DNA of 64,000 bases from Acephala macrosclerotiorum (taxonomy: Eukaryota; Ascomycota; Leotiomycetes; Helotiales; Mollisiaceae). The notes under the pieces are model-generated. The model was not told where the DNA came from, made no database searches, and was given only the letters and a program-made list of their open reading frames with translations. The DNA lies in NCBI GenBank assembly GCA_014904845.1, contig MU119276.1, positions 1 through 64,000 on the forward strand, given 5' to 3'. The stretch's first letter is position 1, and each line of letters starts with the position of its first letter. Below, piece after piece: positions 44,322 through 56,696 of the stretch. The position numbers and the translations under genes are program-made.

Positions 44322-45773
44322 CCAGGGGGTGTAGCATTTCGTGACACACCAAAATTAAGCGAAAAACCTTATAAATACACTATATACTCTTTAAACTACT
44401 ACAAATCACTCTTAAGAGGCTTTCTACTAAACTTTGCGACTTGTTTACACTTTTTTAGTATTTCAATTATCTTGGTCCGTATTTCTTTTATTGTAATTTT
44501 GCTTTATTCGTTTTGTAGAATTTCTTTAAATTAATTTAGTGTATTCTACTGTTTTTTGCGTATTTGCTTTTTTAAGATATACTAATACTTTTTAATCGGG
44601 TTCAAATCTGAAAATTGTAAAGAATAAATATGAAAGCGTATTTTAGTTTCGTTTTGGACAATTTGAGCGAATAATATAGTTTTTTTAGTAAAAAGTTTGT
44701 ACTCGTAATTCTAATTATTGTCTTCTTACAAAATTCAAAGTAAATCGTAGTACTTAAAAGCGGAATTAATAGTTGCTATATAAACAAACAATAAGCGCTT
44801 TACGTAGTATTTTTAAGTTATAGAATTACTTTTGATTTTGATTTCTACGAAATACAATATATCGATATTTCACTATTTTAAACGATCATTGAATTTTTTT
44901 TCAAACTCGAATTTCTTTTTTTTAGATTTTCTAAGTCTCTTAAGTCGCTTCGTATAATCTTTTTCGTCGTAATAAAACTTTAGTTTCTCGCACTTAGTGT
45001 ACTAATTAATCTATTTCGCAATATACAATTAATTGCTTTACTTTTTTAACTTTTTTTGAATATTGTTCGAATTTGTACGCGTTTTTTCTTTTTTTAAGAT
45101 TTTTTCAGTTTTTATCAATAATAAATTAATATGTACTTCGTTTATAAAAAAATATAGATATCAATAATTCTCTATAAACTTCTTTTTATATTCGTTACTA
45201 AAAGTCTCTTTTTTGATTTTATTCGCAGACGAGATTTTCTTTTTGACATATGCCATTTTGTAGCACTAAACGTTTTTCGTATATTTTTTGAGTTGTATTT
45301 GTAAAACTTTTTTTTTAGTAAAAATATTGTGCTTTTCGATTTAATATTCGAGTAATTGATCGTATAATAAATTTCGTTTACTAATTAGAAATCGATACGT
45401 CGTTTTCGTGACTTGAGACTTTCGTTCAAGTATTTTTGATTTCTTGCGACTCTAATGGTACGCGTTTGATTTAATATTACGTCGTTCTCGTAGTTATCTA
45501 TAGTTTGTTTCGCGAGATATTTCAATCTACTCGCAAATACAAATAAACGGTTTTGTGCGACTATCGCAATCGAAATCTCTAAAGAAATTTGATTTCTTTG
45601 AAGTAATATATTCTCTAACTTTGATTTCGCGATCGGGAGTACTCGAACGAAGTCGTGGACGTAGTTGTAGTACTATAATTAATGATTTAAAAAGTTGTTT
45701 ACGTATATTAATAAGGTTATTGACAATGCGCACGGGCCATTTTTGGTGTGTCACGAAATGCTGCAGCCCCTGG
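44322..45773 (-). mobile_element. RIP-damaged Tc1/mariner-type DNA transposon with inverted ends
   Basis: About 1.45 kb bounded by inverted repeats of about 33 bp: GGGGGTGTAGCATTTCGTGA and CACACCAAAA on the left, and the reverse complement on the right with two mismatches (CAGCCC for ACACCC). The interior is T-rich with depleted CA. On the minus strand, broken pieces of a DDE (DDE_3-like) transposase are readable in order: REIKVREYI and RDFDCDSRTKPF near 45.6 kb, a degenerate TDEAH-type motif (INEVH) near 45.15 kb, an RTNSNNIQ segment, and SDLNPIKKY (for PDLNPIE) followed by WNxLK-type sequence near 44.6 kb. Many stops (TAG, TAA, TGA) and a D-to-N change at the first catalytic Asp show it is dead. 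No clear TA target duplication: TA flanks the left end and TG the right. Confidence 0.85.
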
Positions 45774-46529
45774 TGTTCCGCGTCCTCCCTCTCATCTCGT
45801 CTACAAGTTCAGAATCAAACCTTACCTCCACATTCTTAATCTGGAACTTCCTACACGCATACGCCTCCATGTCCACACGCTTCATAAAGAACTATTATAA
45901 ATTCGATCATAATTCTGCTCCGAGACAGGATGGTAACTGCGCTTTGTTTCCGTTGCATTGCTTTAGAAGGGACCGGACGGGAAAGAACAAACAAGGGCGA
46001 AGGGAGAAGAGAGGCGAGAAGAGGGTAGATTGGGGATGACGGGCAGAGGAAGCGGAAGTTGAGGAGATGTGCTGACTGGTTGCAGTGGATAAATATGGAG
46101 AGCAAATGGTCAAGGATGGGAAGTTGAGTAAGAGGGAATTGGATATGATGAAGAGGTGCCAGGCTGCGCATGAGAATTACATTAAGGGGTATACACTTTT
46201 CGTGGGTGGGACGGTGAGTTGATCCCAGTTCCCCTTTATGTTTCTAGAATTGTTCTGGGAAGAGTGGGGTAGGAGAAGGAGAGAAAAACAGTAGAACGTA
46301 GAGGAATAAAGCTCTGATAACAGAATGGTAGCTTCTTGCACTCTATGCGGGAGTTCCTACACCAGTGCTTAATGGCTTGATGGCTGCGTATACTGTTGCG
46401 AGACTTTGATATGGTGCTACGTATATCAAGATTAAGGCGGAGAGGTATTCTTGGTTGAGGACGCTGTGTTGGTGGAGTGGGAGTGTTGCTTGCTTGACTA
46501 TGATGGTTATGGCTGGGAAGAGGCTGTGA
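45774..46529 (+). pseudogene. Broken MAPEG-family gene beside the transposon
   Basis: Three exons are recognisable with good splice sites: up to 45932 (FLIWNFLHAYASMSTRFIKN, NSAPRQD), 46086-46213 (DKYGEQMVKDGKLSKREL, RCQAAHENYIKGYTLFVGG) and 46332-46529 (LLALYAGVPTPVLNGLMAAY, then YIKIKAERYSWLRTL and WWSGSVACLTMMVMAGKRL). Order and motifs match small fungal MAPEG membrane proteins (microsomal glutathione transferase-like), about 150 residues with four membrane helices. An in-frame TGA at 46407-46409 breaks the third exon between VARL and YGAT. The N-terminus has no clean start: the frame stays open back into the transposon end, so the insertion probably removed or displaced the first codons. 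Formerly a detoxification or eicosanoid-type enzyme; now probably non-functional. Confidence 0.75.
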
Positions 46530-47349
46530 AATGTTCTCGTGGTATGGAATGCGGAGGCAGCAATTTTTTGATGGGATCACGACAAGAGGGAAAAAATCCA
46601 GTTGAGAAGGAAAGACAAGACACGAAGATGAAGATCACTCTTTCCTCCAGCCACAGCTGCCATTTCTCCCTCCCCGGCAAGTGCCTCTCTTGTCCATCTA
46701 CTTGCATTAGCATTCCTTCGTATATCAACGGAAGATCAATCTCTATCTGTTTGAGAAGGTGAAAGAGTCACATGTTTCTCCTCCAAGCTCTTTTCCTTTC
46801 TTCCCCAAGCCAATTCTGTTGCACATCGCAATCACTGCCAAGGCAGACTACCACAGTACTCCAAGTGGAGTCTTTCTCTCGCCCTGCAAATAAAAGCCTC
46901 ATTCTCCATTCTTATTTATAGTGCTCCGTAAGGACGCTTCAGTGCTAGCGGGCTAGACCTTCTCGGCTATTTAGTTTCGCTTGCGAATAGCAGGTGTCAA
47001 GTGGGTATTCGTATCATTTGCTTCAGACGTTTGCCGCTTGCCATCTCGTTGTGATGTTTCATTTACTTTTTTTCAAAACGATATGTTGCGAGATAGACAG
47101 AATCTGGGATCATGGAGAAGCGTTAATCTTCTTGTTTGTTTGGGATGTTGGGTATTGCATTCTGAGAAGAGATACTGTACCTCGATGATATTTGCGTTGC
47201 AATGATGTTGACATTGGTTTTTGTTTCATTATGACTTCATCTCACACGTTCGGTCGCAGGTAGAGAATATCTAAGGTTGCGAAATACCTATTGAAAACTG
47301 TCACGTCCTTTTGAAAGACTAGCAAGTATTGGTCTCCATATTTCTTGAT
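46530..47349. other. Intergenic, nothing recognised
   Basis: About 820 bp of normal composition; no convincing coding frame. Confidence 0.45.
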
Positions 47350-48185
47350 TTATGACTTAGACTTGAAGGGTCTACTCAGGATCTGTAATCCTGCGATGTC
47401 CATCTCGATCTCGATCTCGTCTTTCTGCCTCCGATACACAGAGTCCAGAAGCAATGCCCTACCAACCAGTACATACTTCGTCCCAAGTTTTCTGGCAATT
47501 GCCAAATCTCCCCTGCTGCTGCTATCGAATTTGCAGAAAACTTCGCTCTCTTCGGTATTATCCGGTGCGAGACCTGCTTGCCCACTACCTCCCATGAACA
47601 GCAAATAGTGATTCTCCATCCTTTCGTTTCGTCCAGCCTATGAAACTAAAGGAGGCATTTCAAATAAGATCTCCTTCAGCTTTGCTTTAGATACCCTTGT
47701 TGAGGATAGTGACAGCTTAGTCGAATACTGTTCACCAGACAGCGTGTGTTCCAATTTGAAGAGTAATTTTGGTTGCCAGAACCACTTCCTGGATTATCCA
47801 CAGCTTTGTCCACTATTGTCTTCTGCACAGCTCTCCAACCTCTTCCCGAATTAAATGGTAGCGGCGCACCCACGACGAGAACGTATTTGTCCTCCATCGG
47901 TTTCAATTGCAAAACTTTGCAGACAAATATGTTCGAAGTATCTGCTTCCCCAAACCAGACAACGACGGTACTAGCTTCCCAATAGGTCTTCCCCATCTGT
48001 GCGACTTGGTGATTCCGCTCGGGCAGGTCTTCTTAGTGTGTATCGCGTTCAACCACAAGACCCGAGGTCGATCGCTATACTGCAAACGACAGAGTGCAGC
48101 CTAGAGATTCTCCCTAATAGTTTGATTTCTGCGACATGTCGTTGATCTCAAACGCCCACAGAATAGCTGCCTTTAAACTTTTGCC
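47350..48185 (-). pseudogene. Decayed and internally deleted HET-domain gene
   Basis: On the minus strand, HET pieces occur in the right order but in different frames: a first block related to the SYVWG motif near 48.15 kb (AILWAFEINDM), RPRVLWLNAIH at about 48.05 kb, DLPERNHQVAQMGKTYWEAS and TVVVWFGEAD at about 47.95 kb, LWIIQEVVLATKITLQIGTH at about 47.75 kb, and a typical HET C-terminus (GLAPDNTEESEVFC, then ARKLGTKYVLVG) at about 47.5 kb. Lesions: a TAG at 48101-48103 (CAG to TAG, RIP-compatible), a frameshift at about 48025-48040, another at about 47790-47805, and loss of roughly 300 codons between the third HET block and the C-terminus. Not functional. The parent was a short HET protein like that at 29.9 kb but clearly another family member. 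Confidence 0.72.
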
Positions 48186-48901
48186 TTTTTCAAGAGAGGA
48201 ATAGAGGAGTCTCCGAATTTTGTAATCTTTCGCTGTTCTATTGCCTATGATGCTCCTGTTCTTGTGTTACCCTTTTCTCTCACTTGATTAACGAGCAGAA
48301 AATTGAGCGGAGGCTCTGCTAGAGCGCGGAGGCTCAATCTTCTCTATATAATCTATGTGATTGAGTCTTAGTCCATTTTCGACTCCTAGTCATTGCAGCA
48401 ATATGCGATGAAGTTAGTATTACCCTTCTCGCTTAGCAAATACCCCGCCTCCTTTCGACATTCCAGCCTTACGTGGACGTTCCAGCCCATTTTTCTCGAC
48501 CAAGACAGTGTTCCTAGAATGATGATGCTACGCTGAATGTGATTTCATATGCTGGCTCAGGCTATACCAAAATCCAGCTAAGGCTGAGAGATTGAAAATG
48601 CTACTTGAACAGAACATTGGAACTGGTATTTGCATCGTATTCAAAGGCCAAGAGCACTCTTTGAGTTCTCGACGGCTTGAAACGTGGACGTTGCCTCCAC
48701 ACCTACTGTGGCAGGGGCCGATTCCGTCACCAGCACCATCGAACTGAAATTTAGGGAAGTCCAAGAAAGTGGGGAATGAAGGAAGATTGTGCAACTATTG
48801 TGGGAACGGAAAATCATGATTGATTGTTTCAACTATCTCGCAGAGCCAAAGAACAGGCATAAACCGAACGCAAGACTGAAATGAGCAACAATATCCTAGT
48901 C
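48186..48901. other. Intergenic, nothing recognised
   Basis: About 700 bp; short frames on both strands without recognisable features. It may hold further debris of the HET pseudogene's 5' part. Confidence 0.4.
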
Positions 48902-50168
48902 TTACTTCTTCTTATATCCCTTCTTCGCTTTGTCATCATCAATGACCGCTTCGGTCAAGCCATATACCCCCAATGCAATAGGAGCTCCAAGCCCGCCAGT
49001 ACCGATCGTAAATAATGCACCAGCAACACCTGCTACCAATCTTGCCAACCCGTAACCTGTTTTATCCTTCTGCATTTGCAAGTTCTTCTGGTACTCTTTG
49101 CGCCACTCATCGTAGTTCTTCTGTTTCTCCTCCAGCTGCTTTTGTGTCAACGCGAATTTCCTTTCCACATCTCTTCTTGTCTCCTCTCCTTTCTTCTGGG
49201 CTTCGGCAAATTTCTTGGCTTCCGCTTCGAGCCTCTCTTCCATTTTGGCCGCAAGTTCTGCTTGCCGTTTCTGGAATTCCCTCTCCTTCTCGTCTTGCTC
49301 GAAACGAATTCTCCGCTCAGCTTCTTCCCTGTCTTTCTTCATCTGTTCAATTTGTTTTCCGAGTTCCTTTCTGACTGCCTCGACTTCCTTATTAACGATT
49401 GCTCCTGCAGATGTCTCGTTGATGGACCGGCCTTCTTCACAGTATTCGATCGTAATCTTGGGTTTGAATCCAAGAGGGTCGACAGCGCTGCACAACGAGT
49501 GGATGATCTCCGTTGCAGATCGTCGTGTGCCTCTGAAGCGCATGACTTGCGCACCCTGGTCCAGCATCAACTTCCAAAAACTCCCGTCTTCGACCAATTC
49601 TTGCTCTCGTAATGCGCCTTCTTCATCACTGACTTTAGACCATTTCGTCGTCACAAAAAAGCAGTTCGCGATGTTCCTCTTACCAACGATCTCGCGGAAA
49701 ACTTCCAGGTTCTTCATATCACTACCTTTCATGCGAGGTTGATCGATTGGATGAAGGTATAATATCCCCGAAACTGGAATGCGCTCGTTGTGGAAGTTAG
49801 CCAGGCAGTTGGCTATGCGGCTTAGGATGTCGCTATCGTTTGAGAAGGTATCGTCGAAGCCGGGGGTATCCATCAAATTGATGTTGGTTCCTGGTATATG
49901 AAAAAGATCTGTATCAATGGTGCCTGTAAAATAGATTAATATCGTTCCTTCTTGCTATGAATACAGACTTACAGGCACGAAGGCTGGTGTCACCAATGAC
50001 TGGGACTCCTCCAGTGTCTGGTTGGCAGGCGCCAGCAGCTTTGATAAAAAAACTCTTTCCAACCCCAGTAATGCCCATGACCGCGATGATTATGGGCATG
50101 GGAATGGGTTCAGCAGCCTCAACGTTGTAGCCTCCCGGCATACGAAACGGCGGCTGCTTGTGAGGCAT
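48902..50168 (-). CDS. P-loop GTPase (AIG1/50S-binding GTPase-like) with coiled coil and hydrophobic tail
   Basis: Exon 1 (50168-49973) and exon 2 (49923-48902) are joined by a 49-bp intron (GTAAGT...TTACAG), giving 405 residues. The G1 motif is GITGVGKSFF (residues about 32-41). G3 is MDTPGFDDT after the intron. A G4-like Thr-Lys motif lies in CFFVTTKWSK, which matches the TKxD-like position in fungal members. After the G domain (to about residue 220) comes a long charged coiled coil (residues about 235-350: KQIEQMKKDREEAERRIRF, REFQKRQAELAAKMEERL). Last is a Gly/Ala-rich hydrophobic segment (LARLVAGVAGALFTIGTGG) and a Lys-rich end. This layout suggests a membrane-associated GTPase that oligomerises; the biological role is unknown. 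The longer frame upstream lacks an ATG, so MPHKQPPFRMPGG was taken as start. Confidence 0.82.
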
Positions 50169-52075
50169 TTGACCGTATAGTTCAGTAGTAAAGTGTGACA
50201 AAAGTTGTGAAACACAATGAGTCGCAAATTGCGAATTCAGATTTCTGTTTACTTTCTCAATCACTCTCCCGTCCTATAAATAAGGATGCCTATTACCAAT
50301 ATGCCTCGGTTGGCCATGAAGTCTACTCATCAAGTTAGTTGCGTTATGCCTGGCATGACACAAGCCACAGTGTGACAGTATCGTGACAGTCTGTGTGGCT
50401 GACCTCATTTGGGAACGAGGCTTATTCGATACTTTCCAATTTGGCTTGAGTCAAAAATATTGTGGTGTCATGGCTTAGACCATACGATTGATGTGGAAGG
50501 AGGGAGTGAAACATGGGGAATCAAGGTTATGAGCCTCGTCCCGTCCCGCATCACCGGATTACCACTTTTGGCGATCATGTCACCAATTTACCTTCATGTG
50601 TTTGGAGGTGCTGATACTTTACTTACTCAGTCTTCACGTCTTAAAAAAGACAGACAAGTTTGTTAGAGAATGGCAACACCCTTCAGCGACTGCACTCAGC
50701 CGCTCACGAGCATTTGGTGGTGAGGAGGCACTCGGTCTCCTTACCATCCAAAGACAGCCGAACTTAACCATTTGGAGGAACCTGCTAGTGTAAGAGTGGT
50801 GCGATTCGCATGCTTGTGATGGGAAGGACACTTTCCTCTGGTCATCAAGTGCTTTTTCTCATACACGAGTGGCAATGATGCTGCCAAAGGAGCTTCGAGT
50901 TGCCGGATACTTTCCGTCCCTTAGTGTGGAGGTCAGTGTCCAGTCTCATTGCTACACAGAAAAAGGGACTTTGAAGCCTTTGATGATTGTGCTGAAATTA
51001 TAACACGTAGGGCATGAATAGCACCAGGTGCGGGAAGCTCGTGGAAAGACCATTTCCGCTACTGAAATAAAAGTGTCCGAATAAACTTCGGACTTCCTGG
51101 CTCAACTCCGAAGATGGTCGAGCTAACAGAGGCCTGCATGACATAGTTTGTGGCAACAGGTTTTAATTTACGGAATAGGCTAATAAGAGCATGACGAAAC
51201 TTCAACAAATATAAAGGGGCGAAAGTTTGCCTGTTTCTACTCCTGCCCCATTAGGTGCCGTCCTCGTTTCTCTTGTCCTGCCCCTTCCCCCCCCCCCCCT
51301 TATGACGCACCAGAAATTTTGAAATACCTCGGCACTACAGAAAAAACTGTATATATCATCCCGGGTGTTCCACAAAATAATATATCTTGCTCAGTCGGCG
51401 TCCCGACCTCCTAAACGTGACCTAGCACAACATAGCTTTGCGGGAAGGCGGGGCCTAAGTGCTAGTGTAGCGACAAAGATTCACGCTTCGCTCTCGGAAG
51501 CATGGAACTTGGACTTGGCGATGGCAGAAATTTAATGGAAGGTCTCGGGATACCAGGTTGTCACTACTCGAGTTGCGTTCTCGTGGTGAACGGCTCACAG
51601 CATGTCTGCGTGCCCAGTATGTTTTCGTACACCTACTCTCTTCACCAAATCAATTGAATTCCAGTCTGAATTGCAATATGAAATATACGTACACGAGCAC
51701 TTCTTATCTTACGAGGAGAGCCGTAAATCCTTAATGACAAGTTTTGCTGGTAGCTTGTCAGAGAAAATCAAGCAGTCAAAAGCTCGAACAACTCTTTATA
51801 CTTCTAATCCCCAAAGGGTTCCGGAACGCACTGTGTTATTGTCGTATAACGCCTGTGCACAGATCATCATGTGAACAGGTTCGGTGGAACGTCTTACAGA
51901 CTAAACTAAAGTTTGTACTCATCGGAACAAGATTGCATTGCCGCATGACAGGTGTACGAAAACGAGTTAACGGGCAGATGTTACGACAGGTGTGAGGAGA
52001 GTGGTAAAAGAGACCCATCTTGCTTTTCTCCAACTCTGAAAACTTTTCTTGATCAACGACCAAGTAACTGCTAAT
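50169..52075. other. Intergenic, nothing recognised; 13-C tract
   Basis: About 1.9 kb of normal composition without a convincing gene. Frames of 60-90 codons overlap on both strands and carry no motif. A run of 13 C lies at about 51287-51299. Confidence 0.5.
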
Positions 52076-54014
52076 ATGAGGCCTGTTAACCTTCCACCTC
52101 CGGCAATGGTTCCACCGCCAACAGCAGTCTACAACCAACGTATTTACACCCTTGCTTGGGTCGCTTCTATGGGAGCTTTCATTTTCGGATACGATCTTGC
52201 CTTCATTGGGACTGCAATCACTCTGAAGCCCTTCATCAGGTTAGTTTTGTAGTCACCGCCGCGGAGTGGACGATACCAACTTTCACGCGCTCCTCCTTGT
52301 TCTTGAGCCTGACTAGAGTCCCAGAGATTTCGGTCTTGAAAATGCCAGTGCTTCCAAACTCAATGGCTTCTCCGCTAACATCGTTTCTTTGCTTCAAGCC
52401 GGGTGCTTCTTTGGAGCTTTGGGAGCCGCACCCATAGGAGACAAGATTGGCCGGAAACCGACTTTGATTCTCACAGGGGTCGTATTCTGCATTGGCTCTC
52501 TCATGCAAACCGTATCTATGGGAAACGCGGGTGTTATGTTTGCTGGAAGGGTCATCGGTGGGCTCGTAAGCTACCCAGAATCCGCTTTTGCGGATAAAGC
52601 TAATTATGGGGTGGCGTTAGGGTGTAGGTGCCGCGATCATGGTGATACCTGTCTACATTGCCGAGGCTTCTCCACCACTGATCCGTGGCCGCCTTGTTGG
52701 TCTTTATGAGATCATTGCTCAAGCCGGAACATGTACCGGATTCTGGATCAATTATGGTGTAGACCTCCATGTTGCCCCAACTTCCATGCAGTGGAGAATT
52801 CCCTTCGCCGTTCAATTGATTCCTGGCATTCTACTGGTCGTGTGCATGATTTTGCTTCCTGAATCCCCAAGGTCCGTCTCACTATCTTTGTATTCTAGGT
52901 TCAATGGCTGATGATAAATCTTGTAGGTGGATCGCTAGGTACAGAGACCAAGACTCGGCGTGTAGAGTCTTGGCTACACTCCGTAACCTCCCTCCAGATC
53001 ACGAATATGTAGTTGATGAGATACATGCCATCAAGCATCAGGTTGAACGAGAAAGGCTTGCCATCAACGGCGAAGGACTTTTTGCTGAGCTTCGAGAGCC
53101 GATATTGCCCGGAAATCGGTGGCGGATTACACTCGGGGTGATGCTCTTTGTCTTTCAGCAGATGGCCGGAAGCAATGCAATCAACGTACGTCCGTCGGAA
53201 AAGCCCACTCTTGGGAGCATTGCTTACCTGAGACAAGTACTACTCGCCTAGGATATTCAAATCCATTGGTTTAGTTGGGCAGAACACAGTACTCTTGTCG
53301 ACAGGAGTGTATGGACTTGTTCGGTTTGCTGCGGTATGTATCAGTATGTGGTGGCTTGTTGATAGGATTGGACGTACAAAATTATTGATGTCGGGCGGTG
53401 CTGTGGCCGTAAGGAAAATTGTCATTTGTGATTTACGACTAGCTGCTGATGTTGAGTCTCCAGGCTTTCGCGATGTGGTTTTTGGGAGTGTTTGTGAAAC
53501 TCAGTCCGCCTTTGACAACTTCCACTTATGTCACCCCAGCTGGAGAAGCCGCCGCTGCGATGATCTACATCTACGCCGTCGCATTTTGCTTCTCATGGGC
53601 TGGCATCCCCTTCATTTACGCGAGTGAAATCTTCCCGTACACCCACAATCATTTTCCGTTAAAGATACATAAGCTGATTGACTCAGTCTCCGAATTCGAA
53701 GCGTCGGCATGGCCATCTGCATCGCAACGCATTGGCTGATGAACTTCGTCATCGCGCGCAGCGTGCCCTACATGATTTCCAACATCACATTCGGCACGTA
53801 TTTCGTTTTTGCGACATGTATAACGTTGTCGATCCCCTTCGTATACTTCTTGGTGCCAGAAACCAAAGGATTTGCTCTCGAGGAAATGGACAAGCTCTTC
53901 GGGACCATCGTTGACGGAGATGCTCTCACCTCACAGGAGGCTCTCGATCATACTGATAACGATACTACGCGCGAAGACGCTATGACAATTAAAGGCAGAG
54001 AAATGGGCGTATGA
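52076..54014 (+). CDS. MFS sugar/quinate-type transporter
   Basis: Seven exons (52076-52239, 52325-52565, 52621-52871, 52927-53185, 53238-53408, 53464-53636, 53687-54014) give 528 residues with all phases matching. Twelve membrane segments are expected. Sugar-porter signatures are present: FIFGYDLAFIGTAI in TM1, GDKIGRKPTL (loop 2-3), PVYIAEASPPLIRGRLVGLY (after TM4), LLPESPRWIA (after TM6), QQMAGSNAINYYSP (TM7), WWLVDRIGRTKLL (loop 8-9) and VPETKGFALEEMDKLF at the C-terminus. The PLRIRSVGMA segment before TM11 is typical of the quinate/sugar group. Proton symport of a sugar or quinate across the plasma membrane is expected; the substrate is not determinable. An upstream in-frame TTG is not the start; the first ATG (MRPVNLPPPAMVPP) is. 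Appears intact. Confidence 0.9.
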
Positions 54015-54347
54015 GTGCAGCGTGTGGCTTCTTTCGGAGTGACAAGCAAATCAAGACGAGCGCTGCACGGGGTGAAGGCAGGGGGTGAAAGCGGTGCCTG
54101 TTCGCGAGGATGATAACGGAAATATTTTGAGTATCGAACTACGACGGGGACCAAACAACAGAATGCAATTGCAAAAGCCTCCGATATCGACATAAAATTG
54201 AAAATTCCGAAAAGACTGATGCTGCCACTGCTGCTAATAAACCCCGCCCAAGAAATCTGTCTGGCGCTCTCCGACTTGCGAGTGCCCGCCTCACAGGTCA
54301 ATTCCATCTCAAATCTAACACCCGCCCAGCTCACAAAAGACTGGTAA
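54015..54347. other. Intergenic between convergent genes
   Basis: About 330 bp, no gene seen. Confidence 0.5.
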
Positions 54348-55430
54348 TCAGATCAACTCCCCCAAAGAAGGCAGAAACCTCAGGATTCCAGTCGCCGTCC
54401 CAGCCACAGCCCCACCACTCAACACATTCTCAGCACAATTCTTATTTGGATCCGGGCAAGAAATACGATAAGCCATCCATCCAGCATATGAATTTGGGAC
54501 AGTCGAGCCAAGTGGAGACTTATTCGTGACATCGAGACATCCAGAGTCCATGATATGGGATTGCTGATGTTTGACGATTTGATACTCATCGCACTTTCGG
54601 GTGACATCGTTGGTGTCGACGCACTCTCTCGTGGTATAGGTGCTAAGTGTTTTAACTGCGGAAGATACGACAGAGAAGTGTAGATGCCATGCCGTTGGTA
54701 CCAGCCCAGTCTTTGGTGCCGAAGAAGTTGTAAGTGATTGTACAGGTCGCCATCCTCGATTGATGCGCCTTGGATAGCAACAGGCTTGTTGGTACAAGAA
54801 CTGGGTCCGCGATTATCCCAGACTGTGTGGAAGGCGTCTCAGGAATTGACGTCGCCGTTCGTGACTACCGCCTCGTTTCCGATCTGCATCTGGAGGTCAA
54901 GTCCAATTGTTGGAGGCGGACTGTGGTTGCAGACATAGATGTCAGAACAGATGGAGCCATCTTCTGCCGTGAATACGTGGTCGCGAGTCTGCCTCTAGCA
55001 GGAGAAGAGGCCAAAATTTTTCTTTCCTGTACGGCAAAGGCGTTCTTAATAGTGATTGGGGCGGGATGCTGACGGAGAAAACGTTGGAGTCCGAGAATAT
55101 TGTGGAGACGGCAGCTCCCTCCCACTAAACGGTGAGTCCGGGAGGTGCGGAAACTTTTGTGATTGCTGAAGGGCCTGAGTATTTGGTATTGTAGTACCCT
55201 ACGTAGATGATTTGAAGTTTGGGTTGTTGCGTGCAACACAGTTGGCGAGAATGACAGCCTCATCTGGGTTGGCTAGCGCCAACGTTGATAGCAACCCGAG
55301 TGGCAATGCGCCATATTTGCTGATTGATGTGTACATGTTGCAAATGAAGGTGCTTGAGGGCAGGAAAGGGATTGAGTTGAGTAGCGCTGGTGCTCTGAGA
55401 AGGCAGGATGAGAGGTATGAGATGCTTTGC
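54348..55430 (-). pseudogene. Broken gene of unknown function
   Basis: Natural-looking protein pieces run along the minus strand in changing frames: PDEAVILANCVARNNPNF near 55.23 kb, VGYYNTKYSGPSAITKVSAP near 55.17 kb, GSICSDIYVCNHSPPPTIGL near 54.93 kb, LQMQIGNEAVVTNGDVNS, then DAFHTVWDNRGPSSCTNKP near 54.8 kb, and a last stretch with MDSGCLDVTNKSPLGSTVP and SYAGWMAYRISCPDPNKNC near 54.5 kb. Regular Cys spacing suggests a secreted, disulfide-bonded protein. In-frame stops occur at about 55125-55127 (TAG) and 54839-54841 (TGA), and several frame changes have no intron to explain them. No known family was recognised. Likely an inactivated secreted protein of about 300 residues. Confidence 0.55.
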
Positions 55431-55439
55431 GAAGGATGA

Positions 55440-56696
55440 AGAAAGAAAGTAGGCCCCTCTCAACATTATATGAACTTCAATCCCCATGGACCCTCCGAAA
55501 ATTCTAGGCCAGTGAGTATTGAAAACCTTACGCCGAGGCACCCGATGAGAGTAGGATCTGAAGTTGAAATCTTGCATCAAGCTTCGCTCAAACAACGACC
55601 TGGAACGTCATGCTACCATCGTGTAATTGGCTTTTCAACTTAGAAGCAAATGTATATCTATGTAAGAAACTAAGTGCATATGCTACATCGGGGGACCTTG
55701 TTCCCGCTAGGGACGAGCTAGAATGTACAGCTTGGATATAAAGCCTCAGGGCTTGAAGCACGACAACGGAAACCCTATTGAACATACATCATTATTGATG
55801 TCAAATTGAAGCTGGCTGTATTCCAACAATTGTTGGCGTTTGTACCGCGAGCTGAGATAGTTGATTGTGCGGATCTCACTGAAGGCGCCTGCCTGCATGC
55901 ACTCTGACTCTGCAGGCAACTTCGAGAATTTTAAGGGCGGCTGTTTTTCTGGAAGGATGTTCACTTCTAGTGTCCTATGTTTGATTTGAGGGGGTGTTTG
56001 ATCACTGATCAACTCCGCCCATGGAGTGTGTGCAACCATAGCAGTTCCCCTGCGCTTGAGGAGGATCGCTCGCCTCGGAAAGGGGCTTCTCGAGAACATC
56101 ATCAATTCGACAACACTACTGCAGGAAAGCTGAGAAGATGACACAAAGCCGAAGTAACGCAGGAATCAAGACGCAGGTGAATGTGACGCGCAAGAAAAAT
56201 AAGCAGAAAAGGGGGAAAAGAGACATCAGCCTAGCACGTGACACTTACATGCTTTCCTCGGCGTCCCGCCTCCTCTTCGCCTGGTCTATTATTCGACGAC
56301 AGTACAATAAGCCTGACTTCCGCGACTGTCAAGTTCGGGGAGCACGGCAAAGAGCCATCTGACTCGGCCACACAGCCTAATGCCTAGCTCAATCGGCACG
56401 AACAGAACCCAATCACTCGTTCCAAACATATTATACTTCTGGAAACGACGTCCGGATAATTGTTAAACAATCACCAGGTCTTCGAAAATGTCCAGATTGA
56501 CGGGCCGCCGTTTTTTCAATACAGCCTTGTAGTTTGGAGTGGATTGAAGTAGATACGGTGGGGGGATGATCAGCTTGGCTTGGTACTTTAAATGAACGGA
56601 TGCTCACCTTGTTTAAGACACTATGGTTCCTCCTGTTCGTCATCTCTACATCAAGTGACGACTTAAGCATATTATCTTCTCGCATTGAAATTCAAG
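55440..56696. other. Stretch without an assignable gene
   Basis: A minus-strand frame of about 115 codons (to 55746, from an ATG near 56100 reading MFSRSPFPRRAILLKRRGTA) has no recognisable domain and may be chance. Otherwise nothing. Confidence 0.35.

Noticed and set aside
45527..45754. Minus-strand open frame of 75 codons
   Set aside because: Not a separate gene; it is the least damaged piece of the transposase inside the Tc1/mariner-type element.
44315..45780. TA target-site duplication of the transposon
   Set aside because: TA is present on the left but TG on the right; not a clear duplication, so not claimed.
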